Made by a program: the position numbers and the translations under genes. Positions 43,533 to 53,108 of a DNA stretch of 64,000 bases are shown here, piece after piece (the first letter of the stretch is position 1; each line of letters opens with the position of its first letter). The stretch spans positions 1 through 64,000 of the forward strand of contig CAZWAD010000019.1 of the NCBI GenBank assembly GCA_964631835.1, written 5' to 3'. The stretch is from Bog-950 sp964631835 (lineage in GTDB: Bacteria > Bacteroidota > Bacteroidia > Chitinophagales > LD1). The notes below the pieces were generated by a model, which saw only the letters and a program-made list of their open reading frames with translations, did not search any database and was not told the DNA's origin.

Positions 43533-46115
43533 ATGTGTAGATGTGTTGTAACATTTTTGACTTCCGTAAGTATCATTACAACAGGTTTACAAAAAGCAGG
43601 TTTGAAAAAAATTCTTCAGCGGATTACCGGTGAGTCGTACTGGAAAGAGCGGCTCATTACCGGATTTATGGTTGCCGGTTACTTAGTTGGCAACGGTGTT
43701 GAACTGGCAATGGGTAAAGTAGCTGATGACCCAGCTGTCATCTGGATACTTGGAGTCTTAATTGGGACCTTAGTTATTTATTTCTCGGTAAGCAAGAATC
43801 CATCTGTTAAATCATACACCTCACCCGCATTCAAATTCTTCCTGCTCTACCTCAATTTCAACATTATCTACGCCTATTCAAAGAGCGTACAGACTCCTGA
43901 TGACGGAGGCGAGTTTTTCTACATGCTTTTCAGCTACATCTTGTTTGTTATTATCTGCTTCGCGCTCGATTCGCGCAAAGAACTTCTCCTTTTTACCATT
44001 GCTGAAGTAGTATTTTTCTCTGCTGCTGTTTATCTGAATTATGAATACAATCCAATGCTGCTGAACCCCATTCACATCTTTGCTTTCGGTATAGTGTTGT
44101 TTGGAAATTACATGGTGAACACACAGCGTATGATGTATTCACAGATTTCACTTGACAGCAGCGTTCAGTTTAAAGTTATCAGCGAGAATGCCCGCGATGC
44201 ACAACTTATTTTAAACAGCAAATTCAAATTCATTTATCTGAACCCGGTTGTGGGAATCCTCACCGGGTACAAAGTAAGCGAACTGCAAAAAAAAGACCTG
44301 AAGGATATAACCACTCCTGAAGATTACGAGCGTATTACTTCCATCTTAAAGCAAGTGGTTTCTCAAGTAGGCAACCGGGAACAGGTCGAATACCAAGTTC
44401 GTAATGCAGAAGGCGACCTGATTTGGGTGGAAAGTATTTTCAGTTCTTTTCTTCCGAAGGAAGACAGTCGAGATGTGTTCATATTTGCCGAAACCCGTGA
44501 CATACGCCAGCGCAAGAAAATGGAGGAGGAACTTCTTCAACAAATGAAAGTGGAGGAAATGCTTATTAAGCACTCCAACCAGTTTATCAATTCCGAACGT
44601 ACCGAAATTCTTCAGGGTATTGATGTGGCTCTTGGAGAATTTGGTAAAATGTTGAATTCCGATGGCGCACTAGTATATCGCACACAAGGAAAGCTGAACG
44701 ATGAATTCCGTTCCACCAACCAGTGGTTTTCGGAACATGCTTCAGCCATAAGCCGCGATTTTAACTTGGTGGTAAAACTCAGTCCGCTGCTTGGTGATTT
44801 TCTGCGCTCGCTACGCGGAAGCAAATCTTCACACGGAAATTTTATTCCTGCACAAAAACTGGAAGAAGTAGAAATAATAACCAAAGCGATTCCCTACAAA
44901 TCATTTTACATTATTCCGCTTCAAAGTGGCAATGCAGTAATCGGACTGGTAGTTTTTGTCTTTGATGAAAATGCCGAGCAGCCCCAGCATGGCTTTTTCG
45001 GTTTAATCGGTAATATGGTAGCAAGCGCGTTTACAAGGCTTAGAACTGAAATGCGCCTGCACGAAGAGCAGTTAACAAATGAGTTTATTCTCCGTGCATT
45101 GCCCGACTGGCTTTACATTGTAAACAAAAATGGCGAATTTACCGGAAGCAACAGCTACTCTACCCTGCCTGCTTATATTCCCGACTATAATCTGGCGGGA
45201 AAAACGTTCAACGATGTACTACCAGGTGAAACTTCCGAAATGTTCACCCGCTCCCTAAACGATGTTATTGAATCGGACCTTTCTTCGGCTTTTGAATTTG
45301 AGGATACTATCATCCACAAGAACCGGTTCTTCAAGGTAATTATAGCTCCGTTTAAAGCCAACGAGTACTTGGTTATTATCCGTGATATAACAGATTTGAA
45401 AATGGCTCAGGCAGAGTTGGAACTAAAAGCCCGTAAACTGGCGTTATCTAATAAAGAGTTGGAAGAATTTGCCTACATCGTAAGCCACGATATGAAACAG
45501 CCCATTCGAACTATTATTTCATACCTTACATTGCTGAAAAAGAAACACGGCAACGCACTAAACGAAGAAGCTTCGGAATTCCTAAACTTCAGCATTGATG
45601 GAGCTAACAAAATGAGCGACCTCATCCGCGATATTCTTCAGTATTCTAAACTGGAGCAGGATATTAAAGTAACACCGGATGTAAGCCTTGAAAAAATTGT
45701 TGGCAAAGTGCTTGCCGGCCTCCATGAAACCATTACCACCAACCATGCGGAAATAACTTACGACAAGCTGCCGGTAATCAGAGGCAACGAAACTATGCTT
45801 ACCGAACTTTTCCAAAATCTGATAGAAAACGGGATTAAGTACAACCTCAGCGAAAAGAAAACTGTGCAAATCAATGTATCGCCCAACGGTACGCACTGGA
45901 AATTTAAAATCTCGGACAACGGTATAGGCTTTGAACAGCAATATGCTGATCAGATTTTTAAGATATTCAAGCGGTTACACAGCGATGGCGAGTTCCAGGG
46001 AACCGGTATCGGCTTAAGCATTTGCCAAAAAGTGGTAGAAAAACATGGGGGCAAAATATGGGCTGAATCAGAAAAAGGCAAAGGCAGCTCATTCCATTTT
46101 ACATTGCCGAAATAA
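43533..46115 (+). CDS. multi-domain membrane histidine kinase (PAS-GAF-PAS)
   Basis: An 860-residue sensor kinase. About five to six membrane helices (residues 42-195) come first, then PAS (about 210-330, ending TRDIRQRKKMEEE), a GAF-like region (about 345-505), a second PAS (510-625), a short coiled coil, HisKA with His652 (YIVSHDMKQPIRTIISYL) and an ATPase domain with N box FQNLIENGIKYN, DNGIGFEQ and GTGIGLSICQKVVEKHGGKIWAES. The first residues before TTG 43602 look atypical, so the real start may be there. No receiver domain and no regulator next to it, so its partner is elsewhere. Confidence 0.88.
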   Translation: MCRCVVTFLTSVSIITTGLQKAGLKKILQRITGESYWKERLITGFMVAGYLVGNGVELAMGKVADDPAVIWILGVLIGTLVIYFSVSKNPSVKSYTSPAFKFFLLYLNFNIIYAYSKSVQTPDDGGEFFYMLFSYILFVIICFALDSRKELLLFTIAEVVFFSAAVYLNYEYNPMLLNPIHIFAFGIVLFGNYMVNTQRMMYSQISLDSSVQFKVISENARDAQLILNSKFKFIYLNPVVGILTGYKVSELQKKDLKDITTPEDYERITSILKQVVSQVGNREQVEYQVRNAEGDLIWVESIFSSFLPKEDSRDVFIFAETRDIRQRKKMEEELLQQMKVEEMLIKHSNQFINSERTEILQGIDVALGEFGKMLNSDGALVYRTQGKLNDEFRSTNQWFSEHASAISRDFNLVVKLSPLLGDFLRSLRGSKSSHGNFIPAQKLEEVEIITKAIPYKSFYIIPLQSGNAVIGLVVFVFDENAEQPQHGFFGLIGNMVASAFTRLRTEMRLHEEQLTNEFILRALPDWLYIVNKNGEFTGSNSYSTLPAYIPDYNLAGKTFNDVLPGETSEMFTRSLNDVIESDLSSAFEFEDTIIHKNRFFKVIIAPFKANEYLVIIRDITDLKMAQAELELKARKLALSNKELEEFAYIVSHDMKQPIRTIISYLTLLKKKHGNALNEEASEFLNFSIDGANKMSDLIRDILQYSKLEQDIKVTPDVSLEKIVGKVLAGLHETITTNHAEITYDKLPVIRGNETMLTELFQNLIENGIKYNLSEKKTVQINVSPNGTHWKFKISDNGIGFEQQYADQIFKIFKRLHSDGEFQGTGIGLSICQKVVEKHGGKIWAESEKGKGSSFHFTLPK

Positions 46116-46382
46116 CAGAAAGAAGCAAATTACAGTAATTTGCATTCTTCAACCGGGAGTTTGAGTGAAATACTTCGCTTTCAGCTAAGGAAACTCGTTA
46201 GTTTAAAACTGATGATAATCTTGAAATAAAATCTTCACCCTGATTATTGAAAGATTTACTTACTAAACCGAAGGTTTTAAGAAAATTTCTTTTGGATCTT
46301 TTGCAACAAAGGAAATTTGGATGGAAGTTTACTGCCCGCAGGATTTCAGAAACATTGATTTCTCAATCTCTCTAAAAACATA

Positions 46383-46412
46383 GAGGGTTGTTTACATTGG
46401 TAAACAACCCTC
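46383..46412 (-). terminator. strong hairpin terminator
   Basis: GAGGGTTGTTTAC-ATTG-GTAAACAACCCTC is a perfect 13-bp stem with a 4-nt loop. On the minus strand it is followed by TATGTTTTTAG and lies 36 bp past the stop of the repeat-rich T9SS gene. The rest of 46116-46447 holds nothing I can identify. Confidence 0.8.
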
Positions 46413-46447
46413 ATCACCATCACCCAACATTATTATTACACCACATG

Positions 46448-49400
46448 TTACATTTTGGTGAATTTCTTCACCACGTTGACATTATTATTGTACAACCTGA
46501 TAAAATAATTACCGCTGTACAATCCGATTAACGGAATATCCATCAATACATCAGTAAGGCGGTAGTTTGCCACTGTCTGCCCGATTGCATTCGTAACATC
46601 CACATAAATTACTTCATCAAGTGAGCGGGAACTCAGCAAGGTAATATGGTCAGTTGCAGGATTCGGATAGATATTAAATTTCAAATCTGTTGAAAGTATT
46701 TCAGGTAATTCAGTAGTTGTATTTTCATTAAATACAGCAAACGGGCTTAATGAAGTAATGTTGTTTCTCTGTAAGCTGAACATTCCTCCCGTATGCGCAG
46801 TTGCTGAAGTTGTTGCTGTTGCATCCCAACTGCCCGAAGTATAATGAGAAATATAAGCAGCCGCCCGGTTGAACGCGTTCACCTCCATACTACCCGACCA
46901 CATTACCTCCATGTTCAGGTTCAGGTTGGCGATTATGTTGGAAGATATATGCCAGGTAGCATCAACCAACGGTTGATTCGCTGATATATCAGATCCTCCG
47001 GTTCCCTGAGCGTATACGTTCCCGTTAACACCTGCGTTAACCTGTCCGCTTGCTGAACCATAATTCAATTGAATATTAACAGGGGCAAAATTAACCGGTG
47101 TACCTATCGGAAATTGAGTTGAACTGCCAGCACTAGCTGACAACTGCATTCCGAGATAACCATTCATTCCTGTAATAACATACGAACTGCTTCCCGCTCC
47201 TGTTATGGAACCACCGGATGCTATTTCAATACCATAGTTTCCTATATCAATACTGCCGCCCATGAAATTCAGAGTTCCGTTCACGGTTAAATCCGAACCG
47301 AGCATGACTGAACCGCCTGAGCCTCCGATATTGATATTGAAATTATTAACTGTATTTCCTCCTGTGGCAAAACTGATAGAGCCGGAAGGGGAAAGTACGC
47401 TGCTGATTGTAATGCTTGACGAACCGGTTGATGAAACATTTCCGCTGCCTCCGGCCATAATGTTTCCTGAAATACTCAGGTTATAACCATTAAGAACAAG
47501 TGTTCCGCTTTGAAGGCTCAATGTTTCGGTAACTGCTAAATCGGCACCAAGAGTTACAGTATTCCCACTTCCGGTATTTATCACCAAAGTACCGATGACA
47601 CCACCCGTTATAGAAATAGGTGTTATAATTGTGCCACCGGTATTGATGATTAGGCCGGAGCCTGTGTTGGCAGTGAAGGAACCGGACCCGCTTATTGTGC
47701 CGCCAACTGTCAGTGATTGTCCGTTTATGTTAAGGTTGCTTCCGCCTGTAAAAGTTAATGCTCCCGAAACAGTAAGATTAGAGCCCAGTGCAACAGAATT
47801 TCCTGAGCCCACGTTTATTGTAAAATTATTTACAACCTGTCCGCCTGAGGCAAAAGTAATTCCGCCCGAAATACCACCCGGGGTGTTGATTGTAATATTT
47901 GATGAGGCGTTACTGCTCAAAGTTCCGGAACCTGTAACATTGCCATTGATGGTAATTCCTCCCCCAGGGAAATTAAGGGTTCCGTTGGTTAGCGCTAAGG
48001 TCCCGCTAATTGAGAAACTGCCTCCGGTTTGAACCTGGCTGCCCGATCCCACATTTATAGTAAAATTATTGACAGCATTTCCATTTCCGCTAAAATTCAG
48101 TATACCTGAAATTCCGCCCGAAGCGTTAACTGAGATATTTGAAGAAGCTGTTGATGAAATACTTCCACTTCCCGTTGCTGAAATATCACCGGTTGTGGTT
48201 ATTGTCAGATTATAACCATTCAAAATCAAGGTTCCGCTCTGAAGAGTTAAAACACCCGAAACAACAAGGTCACTTCCGAGGGTAACAGTGTTTCCGTTTC
48301 CAACATTAATGGTTAGGTTGCCAATGCTGATGCCTGTTAAAGAAAGGTCACCAGTAATTCCGCCTGAGGTATTTATTGCCAGACCCGAAGAAGAGTTAAC
48401 GATGATAGAACCCGTACCGGTTATGTCACCGCCAACAGCAATACTTACTCCACTAATATTAAGGTTACTTCCGCCTGAAAGATTTAGTGTTCCTGATACA
48501 ACAAGATTCGTTGCAAGCACAACAGAATTACCTGAACCAACGGCTATCGTCAGGTTATTGAGCGCCTGACTACCTACTGTAAAATTGAGTGAACCCGATA
48601 AACCCCCAGATGTAGTAACTATAAGATTAGAAGATGTACTAGCACTCAAAGAACCCGAACCCACAACATTTCCATTAATAGTAAGGTTGGCACCGCTGAA
48701 ATTGAGGGTCCCGCTGGTAAGCTGAATTGCTCCGTTTACTGTTATGCTTCCGCCAATCTGAACCTGGTTGCCTGTTCCCACACTTACACTGAAATTATTA
48801 ACAATGTTGGCGCCTCCGCTAAAATTCAAAGTGCCTGAAATTCCTCCGTTGGCATTGATGTTAATATCTGCTCCTCCGATTGAAGATGAAATTGTTCCGC
48901 TTCCCGAGGAAGAAACATTCCCGGTAATGGTAAGGTCATTCCCATTCAACGCTAAAGTTCCGCTGGTTAAGCTCAAGTTACCATCAACAAATAAATCGGT
49001 TGTAAGCGTAACGGTGTTTCCTGATGAAACATCAATAGTTACATTATTCAACCCAGAACCTGTTAATTCAACACCTGCATTTACAGAACCGGATGTATAG
49101 ATTACATTATATACTCCTGAAAATCCGACTGTGCCACCGTTTAGGGAAACTAAACCGCCTGATATAGTTATTGTACTATTATTACCCACGTTCAAACTTC
49201 CGCCTGTTGCAATAGCTAAGGTTCCTGCTGTTAAGTTAAGAGCCTGGTTTACGATAATGTCGGCAGCAATCTGAACTGCTAATGCCGAAGTAGTTACTGT
49301 ATTTGCTGTAAGCGTACCGGTAAATGCAACTACAGCGCCTGTACTGATTGTAACCGCTTCAACACTTATGGCTCCCGTTCCTGTTAACGTTCCAAGGCTT

Positions 49401-49693
49401 GAAACAACAAGTGAGTAATTTGATACTCCTGATAACGAACCCTGAACATCCAAAGTAGCAAGCACTCCGCTAATGCTAACATTACCATCCATGGCCACAG
49501 AAACTCCGCCAGGTATAACAACTACATCGGTGGTTAACGAGTTAGGCGGCACAGATCCACCCCAGGTAGCTGAGGAGCTCCAAGTGCCTGATGTTACCGC
49601 TGTAAAAGTTGCTCCGGAAACCGAAGCTACTATCAGTAAAAGTCCAACAACAAGTAAACTAATTTTTTTTGATAATCGTTTTATTGGTTTCAT
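46448..49693 (-). CDS. repeat-rich T9SS type A surface protein
   Basis: A 1081-residue exported protein from ATG 49693; signal ISLLVVGLLLIVASVSG. Residues about 50-880 are Gly/Ser/Thr/Asn-rich repeats of about 75 residues, each with a 'NVGSGNxVxLGSxLxVSGxLxLxSG' motif, likely a parallel beta-helix or solenoid. Repeats occur in a repeating order of three types (see findings). A short domain (about 900-990) follows, then the type A tail FNIYPNPATDHITLLSSRSLDEVIYVDVTNAIGQTV...GNYFIRLYNNNVNVVKKFTKM. An adhesin or surface-layer role is likely. Very low Cys and Lys content, unlike neighbours. Terminator at 46383-46412. Confidence 0.88.
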   Translation of the reverse strand: MKPIKRLSKKISLLVVGLLLIVASVSGATFTAVTSGTWSSSATWGGSVPPNSLTTDVVVIPGGVSVAMDGNVSISGVLATLDVQGSLSGVSNYSLVVSSLGTLTGTGAISVEAVTISTGAVVAFTGTLTANTVTTSALAVQIAADIIVNQALNLTAGTLAIATGGSLNVGNNSTITISGGLVSLNGGTVGFSGVYNVIYTSGSVNAGVELTGSGLNNVTIDVSSGNTVTLTTDLFVDGNLSLTSGTLALNGNDLTITGNVSSSGSGTISSSIGGADININANGGISGTLNFSGGANIVNNFSVSVGTGNQVQIGGSITVNGAIQLTSGTLNFSGANLTINGNVVGSGSLSASTSSNLIVTTSGGLSGSLNFTVGSQALNNLTIAVGSGNSVVLATNLVVSGTLNLSGGSNLNISGVSIAVGGDITGTGSIIVNSSSGLAINTSGGITGDLSLTGISIGNLTINVGNGNTVTLGSDLVVSGVLTLQSGTLILNGYNLTITTTGDISATGSGSISSTASSNISVNASGGISGILNFSGNGNAVNNFTINVGSGSQVQTGGSFSISGTLALTNGTLNFPGGGITINGNVTGSGTLSSNASSNITINTPGGISGGITFASGGQVVNNFTINVGSGNSVALGSNLTVSGALTFTGGSNLNINGQSLTVGGTISGSGSFTANTGSGLIINTGGTIITPISITGGVIGTLVINTGSGNTVTLGADLAVTETLSLQSGTLVLNGYNLSISGNIMAGGSGNVSSTGSSSITISSVLSPSGSISFATGGNTVNNFNINIGGSGGSVMLGSDLTVNGTLNFMGGSIDIGNYGIEIASGGSITGAGSSSYVITGMNGYLGMQLSASAGSSTQFPIGTPVNFAPVNIQLNYGSASGQVNAGVNGNVYAQGTGGSDISANQPLVDATWHISSNIIANLNLNMEVMWSGSMEVNAFNRAAAYISHYTSGSWDATATTSATAHTGGMFSLQRNNITSLSPFAVFNENTTTELPEILSTDLKFNIYPNPATDHITLLSSRSLDEVIYVDVTNAIGQTVANYRLTDVLMDIPLIGLYSGNYFIRLYNNNVNVVKKFTKM

Positions 49694-49746
49694 ACAATTG
49701 ATTTTGGTTAGATAATACATATTAAGTAAACTCTTTTTGCTCCATT

Positions 49747-50160
49747 TTATGATAGTTGAATTTCAGGTAACAAACCCATTTGACGGAGCATGTCAGCTCC
49801 ATCCCACAGGAATGTTGCCTTTATAATTTTCCCATCTTTTAATTCCAGGAAAGAAGTGCCGTTCACTTCCAGTCGTTTTCCTGTAGGCGGAATACGATTA
49901 TAGCTTCCTTTATGTGTGCCGTTACCCACCCATAGTATAGACACCTTATTATCCTGTTCAACAGTTTCTTTCAGTTCGAAATGTAAATCGGGAAAAGCAG
50001 AAAAGAACCGCTGCGCCATCTCTTCAAACGAATGCCGGTCGGTATAAGAGTAATCCTCACTTATAACTTCGCTCCCGAAGTTATCACCGTAAAAAGCAAG
50101 CAGCTTTTTAATATCGTGCTGGTTCCATGCTTCTAGCCATTTACTTGAGAAGTTACTCAT
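49747..50160 (-). CDS. SnoaL/NTF2-like ester cyclase family protein
   Basis: A 137-residue cytosolic protein of the NTF2-like fold. NFSSKWLEAWNQHDIKKLLAFYGDNF and a conserved FEEMAQRFFSAFPDLHFELKETVEQDNKVSILW...GTHKGSYNRIPPTGKRLEVNGTSFLELKDGKIIKATFLWDGADMLRQMGLLPE match the SnoaL-like polyketide cyclase/ester cyclase family. It may bind a small molecule or catalyse a simple reaction; substrate unknown. It lies 87 bp from the STAND protein on the same strand, so the two might be co-transcribed, though the gap contains AT-rich DNA. Confidence 0.85.
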   Translation of the reverse strand: MSNFSSKWLEAWNQHDIKKLLAFYGDNFGSEVISEDYSYTDRHSFEEMAQRFFSAFPDLHFELKETVEQDNKVSILWVGNGTHKGSYNRIPPTGKRLEVNGTSFLELKDGKIIKATFLWDGADMLRQMGLLPEIQLS

Positions 50161-50276
50161 GGCATATGAATATTAGAGGTTGTAAATTTTTCACAACACA
50201 ATAATCGTTCGAAACCTTGTTCGCTCACAAGGTCAATTACTGCTCACTTTTTGCTCATTTTGTTAAAATCTCATCT

Positions 50277-52358
50277 TCAAACCGAAGTTTCCTGTCTCCA
50301 CAGAATTTCTGAAACAAGGGTAACTGCCTTTTTCAGTTGTCTGCGGTACGTAGAGAACGGAAGCGAAAGGAACTCAGCAGTTTGTTCCTGTGAGCCAACA
50401 GGGTTTATAAAAGTGCGGTAAAGAATACGGTGTGCTTTCTCATATCGGGGTGACTGTTCAATTTTTTTAATGGCTTCATCAAGTTTTTCCCGGAGTACGA
50501 CCGCACATTCGCCATTTTGGAGATTTGTTCCTGCAGCGGTTACTACAAACCGTGAGCGGGTAAGCGGGTTATCTTCTAATCTTTTTTCGCGGTGGTAGTC
50601 TTTGAGGGCACTATAAATGCTGTCGTAGAACTCAGTTTCGTTCAGGATGGTTATCTGTAATTTTCTTTCCGCCAATTCCGCTTCCGGGGCGCTTGAAACT
50701 TCGCCCTCACCCAGAAGCTTTATCCATGCCACAGGGGGAGTTATTCTCCAGTCGTTCATGTAGAAACCGTGTGTATTTTTTTCGATTACATGCTTAAGCT
50801 CAGGTACGGGCTTTAGGTTCAAATAACTTAAAAAATCGTTCCAGAATTCAGGCTCGGCAACATGGAATAAATGCACGGCAAGACCGGGTGTCATAAGGTA
50901 ATATTGGATAACATGGAGAAAGATGGAAGACTGGAGCTCCGAAACCTTCTGGTAATTTTCAGAAGACATCCAGAAACGAAAAACAGTACACACTTCTCCC
51001 TTCCGTAAGTGGAATTTTTGATTTGCATACGCCAAAACGCGGCTCATTACTTCATCTCTTAATTTTTCCTTTTCGGACAATTCGTTGATGTTGATTCGCA
51101 TCAAAAAACCGCACTGTGGGTTTTCAATTGTTCTCCAAACCCACACACGCGCGGCAGGATGATTGACCCAAAACTTAAACGCATTACTTGATTCATCACC
51201 TTCAAATTTTTCAACTATTTGTAAAAGCGGTTTAATATCCTCCTTTTTTAAAAAATCAACTTTGTAATGTTTATTTTCTTGCCATCGGTAGAAAGGTCTT
51301 ACTACCGGGTGATTCCGGTGCAGATAATTTAGTTTAATTAAATATTTGCGCTGTTCTTCTCCAGTGGCATTTTGCAGTTGGCTGATGTAGTATGCTTTTA
51401 TCTTCCGGTACAGATGTTTGAACCAGTCAGGATTTCTCCACTTTAAATCAGCCACAAAAGTTTCGCGTGCCAGGTCGTGGGGATATAATCCCCAATTACC
51501 CGAATCAATAAAAGAAAGGCTCCTCAGCCATTCAAAGAGTCCGCTGGCATCTTCCAGCTCCATTGCTGAAGCAAGAAGCGATTCGGTGGTAATAGAGGCC
51601 ATAGCGCAAATTTCAAGCGCTGTTTTGTGCGCGGGCGATGGTGCTTTAAGCAAAAAATTATCAAGCAGTGTTTGGACGATGTCCGGTGATTCATCTGGTG
51701 AAAAATTCCTCTTCGGGTTTTGAACTATGGTATCAGCCACAAGTGAAAGCGCTAGGGGATGCCCGTGAGTAAAGTCAAGAATTTTCTCGTGTTGTGCTGA
51801 AGGTATTTTTCGTTTTTGCAAGTAAGACATACTCTCCTCGGAAGTAAAATTCTGTATTGGAAATATCCGGACTATGTTTTTCCATGCGGGTTCATCTGTC
51901 CAACGGGGCGAAGGACCATTTCTGCCTGAAAAAACGGTAAGCACATTTTCAGGGAACTGCGGCAAAAGTTCAACATTCACCCACTCGTCAAGGGATTCAA
52001 TCTTTTCGTAGTTGTCAACAAAAAAAACAAATGTTTTTCGCTTTTGCTCAAGCAAATCAAGCATTTCAGGAAAACCGGGAATGCTCATGTGCTTCAGCAA
52101 TGCTTCAAGAAAACCGGCAGAAGTAGGAATAATTTCGCTGCAATTGAGCTGGATGTATTCGTTATGGTTTTTGCAGCATAACTCTACAAACTCATTGAGC
52201 AAAGTGGTTTTGCCTTGTCCCGCAGGCCCGTAAATAAAAACCACATGCTCTGATAATTCCTTTCCTTCCAAAATTTTCCCGAACTCTGTTATTTCCTTTT
52301 CGCGCCCGGTGAAAAAATATCTTCGGGTGCGTGACAGTATTTCTCCAATTCGTGCCAT
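50277..52358 (-). CDS. STAND-type NTPase with C-terminal HTH
   Basis: A 693-residue protein from ATG 52358 (an in-frame ATG at 52379 adds 7 residues). After a short N-terminus comes an AAA/STAND ATPase: Walker A GPAGQGKTT (44-52), Walker B FVFFVDN (about 110-116), a sensor-like FSGRNGPSPRW and the winged-helix-like stretch GHPLALSLVADTIV. The middle (about 365-560) has a pattern like a GNAT acetyltransferase (HPAARVWVWRTIENPQCGFLMRININELSEKEKLRDEVMSRV). The end (about 640-693) is a helical HTH-like segment (AEFLSLPFSTYRRQLKKAVTLVSEIL). It could be a ligand-sensing transcription regulator or a defence-type STAND protein; the sequence does not decide. Divergent from the RR/HK genes. Confidence 0.75.
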   Translation of the reverse strand: MARIGEILSRTRRYFFTGREKEITEFGKILEGKELSEHVVFIYGPAGQGKTTLLNEFVELCCKNHNEYIQLNCSEIIPTSAGFLEALLKHMSIPGFPEMLDLLEQKRKTFVFFVDNYEKIESLDEWVNVELLPQFPENVLTVFSGRNGPSPRWTDEPAWKNIVRIFPIQNFTSEESMSYLQKRKIPSAQHEKILDFTHGHPLALSLVADTIVQNPKRNFSPDESPDIVQTLLDNFLLKAPSPAHKTALEICAMASITTESLLASAMELEDASGLFEWLRSLSFIDSGNWGLYPHDLARETFVADLKWRNPDWFKHLYRKIKAYYISQLQNATGEEQRKYLIKLNYLHRNHPVVRPFYRWQENKHYKVDFLKKEDIKPLLQIVEKFEGDESSNAFKFWVNHPAARVWVWRTIENPQCGFLMRININELSEKEKLRDEVMSRVLAYANQKFHLRKGEVCTVFRFWMSSENYQKVSELQSSIFLHVIQYYLMTPGLAVHLFHVAEPEFWNDFLSYLNLKPVPELKHVIEKNTHGFYMNDWRITPPVAWIKLLGEGEVSSAPEAELAERKLQITILNETEFYDSIYSALKDYHREKRLEDNPLTRSRFVVTAAGTNLQNGECAVVLREKLDEAIKKIEQSPRYEKAHRILYRTFINPVGSQEQTAEFLSLPFSTYRRQLKKAVTLVSEILWRQETSV

Positions 52359-52671
52359 ATATGTTGGGTAAACCACCAAGCAGCAACCCTATTCTGCTTG
52401 AAAATAAAGTTTCCGTATCCGTTTTCATTTCACTTTTCATGGCGCAAGAGGGCTGTTTATAGATTCAACGCCATACATAAAATCTTAGTATCAGAAATAT
52501 ATAGGAAGTGAAAAAAAACCATCTGGAATTCTTAAATCAATGGATGAAATTAACGCAAAGGCTGCTTAAACCGGTGAAAAGAAATAAACCTGAGTTGGTG
52601 TACGTTTAATCAAAGTCGAGTAACTTTGAACAAACTGAAGCAGATGTTTTAAAACGAAATGAACTAATTCC
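52359..52671. other. intergenic region between divergent genes
   Basis: 313 bp with no gene. It holds the TAACTTTG promoter box (52621-52628) for the plus-strand genes. A minus-strand promoter for the STAND gene is expected here but no clear TAnnTTTG box was found at the right distance. No repeat seen. Confidence 0.5.
52621..52628 (+). promoter_or_regulatory. Bacteroidota -7 promoter box of the RR-HK-RR genes
   Basis: TAACTTTG fits TAnnTTTG. A TTG lies 23 bp upstream, slightly longer than the usual 19-21 bp spacing. The ATG at 52672 is 43 bp downstream. Confidence 0.55.
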
Positions 52672-53088
52672 ATGAAAAAACTTGAGGACATTTTGTTAAT
52701 TGATGATAACGAAGCCGATAACGAATATCACGAAACGCTGATAAAAAAGGCTGAAATTGCATCTGCGGTAAAAAGTATTTCTGACAGCGCAGAGGCATTC
52801 ATGTATCTTGAGGACTGCTTGAAAAAAGGTAAGAACCCCGAGCTTATTTTCCTGGATATTTTAATGCCTCACCTTGATGGATTTGAAATGGTTGATAAGT
52901 ATAAAGAAGCACTCTTGCACGAAAATTACCCCCTGAAAAATATAAAGGTGTTTATTCTCAGCGGGGGTTACGACCCGGAAATGGAATTTTATTTAAACAG
53001 TGGAAATTATCACGACCTCATCATTGGCTATCGCCAAAAGCCCCTTACTGTTGAAATGTTGCATGAAATTGTAAATAAATATTTCTAA
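52672..53088 (+). CDS. single-domain response regulator
   Basis: A 138-residue receiver domain only. Acid pocket DDN (11-13), phosphoacceptor Asp62 in IFLDILMP, Thr/Ser switch at Ser97 (ILSGG), and Lys123 in RQKPL. No output domain. The DDNEADNEYHETLI start is like that of Rcp1-type regulators of plant-like and cyanobacterial kinases. It sits 20 bp upstream of the kinase, and a paralogue lies just after the kinase (55094). It probably relays phosphate or feeds back on the kinase. Confidence 0.9.
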   Translation: MKKLEDILLIDDNEADNEYHETLIKKAEIASAVKSISDSAEAFMYLEDCLKKGKNPELIFLDILMPHLDGFEMVDKYKEALLHENYPLKNIKVFILSGGYDPEMEFYLNSGNYHDLIIGYRQKPLTVEMLHEIVNKYF

Positions 53089-53108
53089 AATTTGGTTCGG
53101 GTTCAGTT

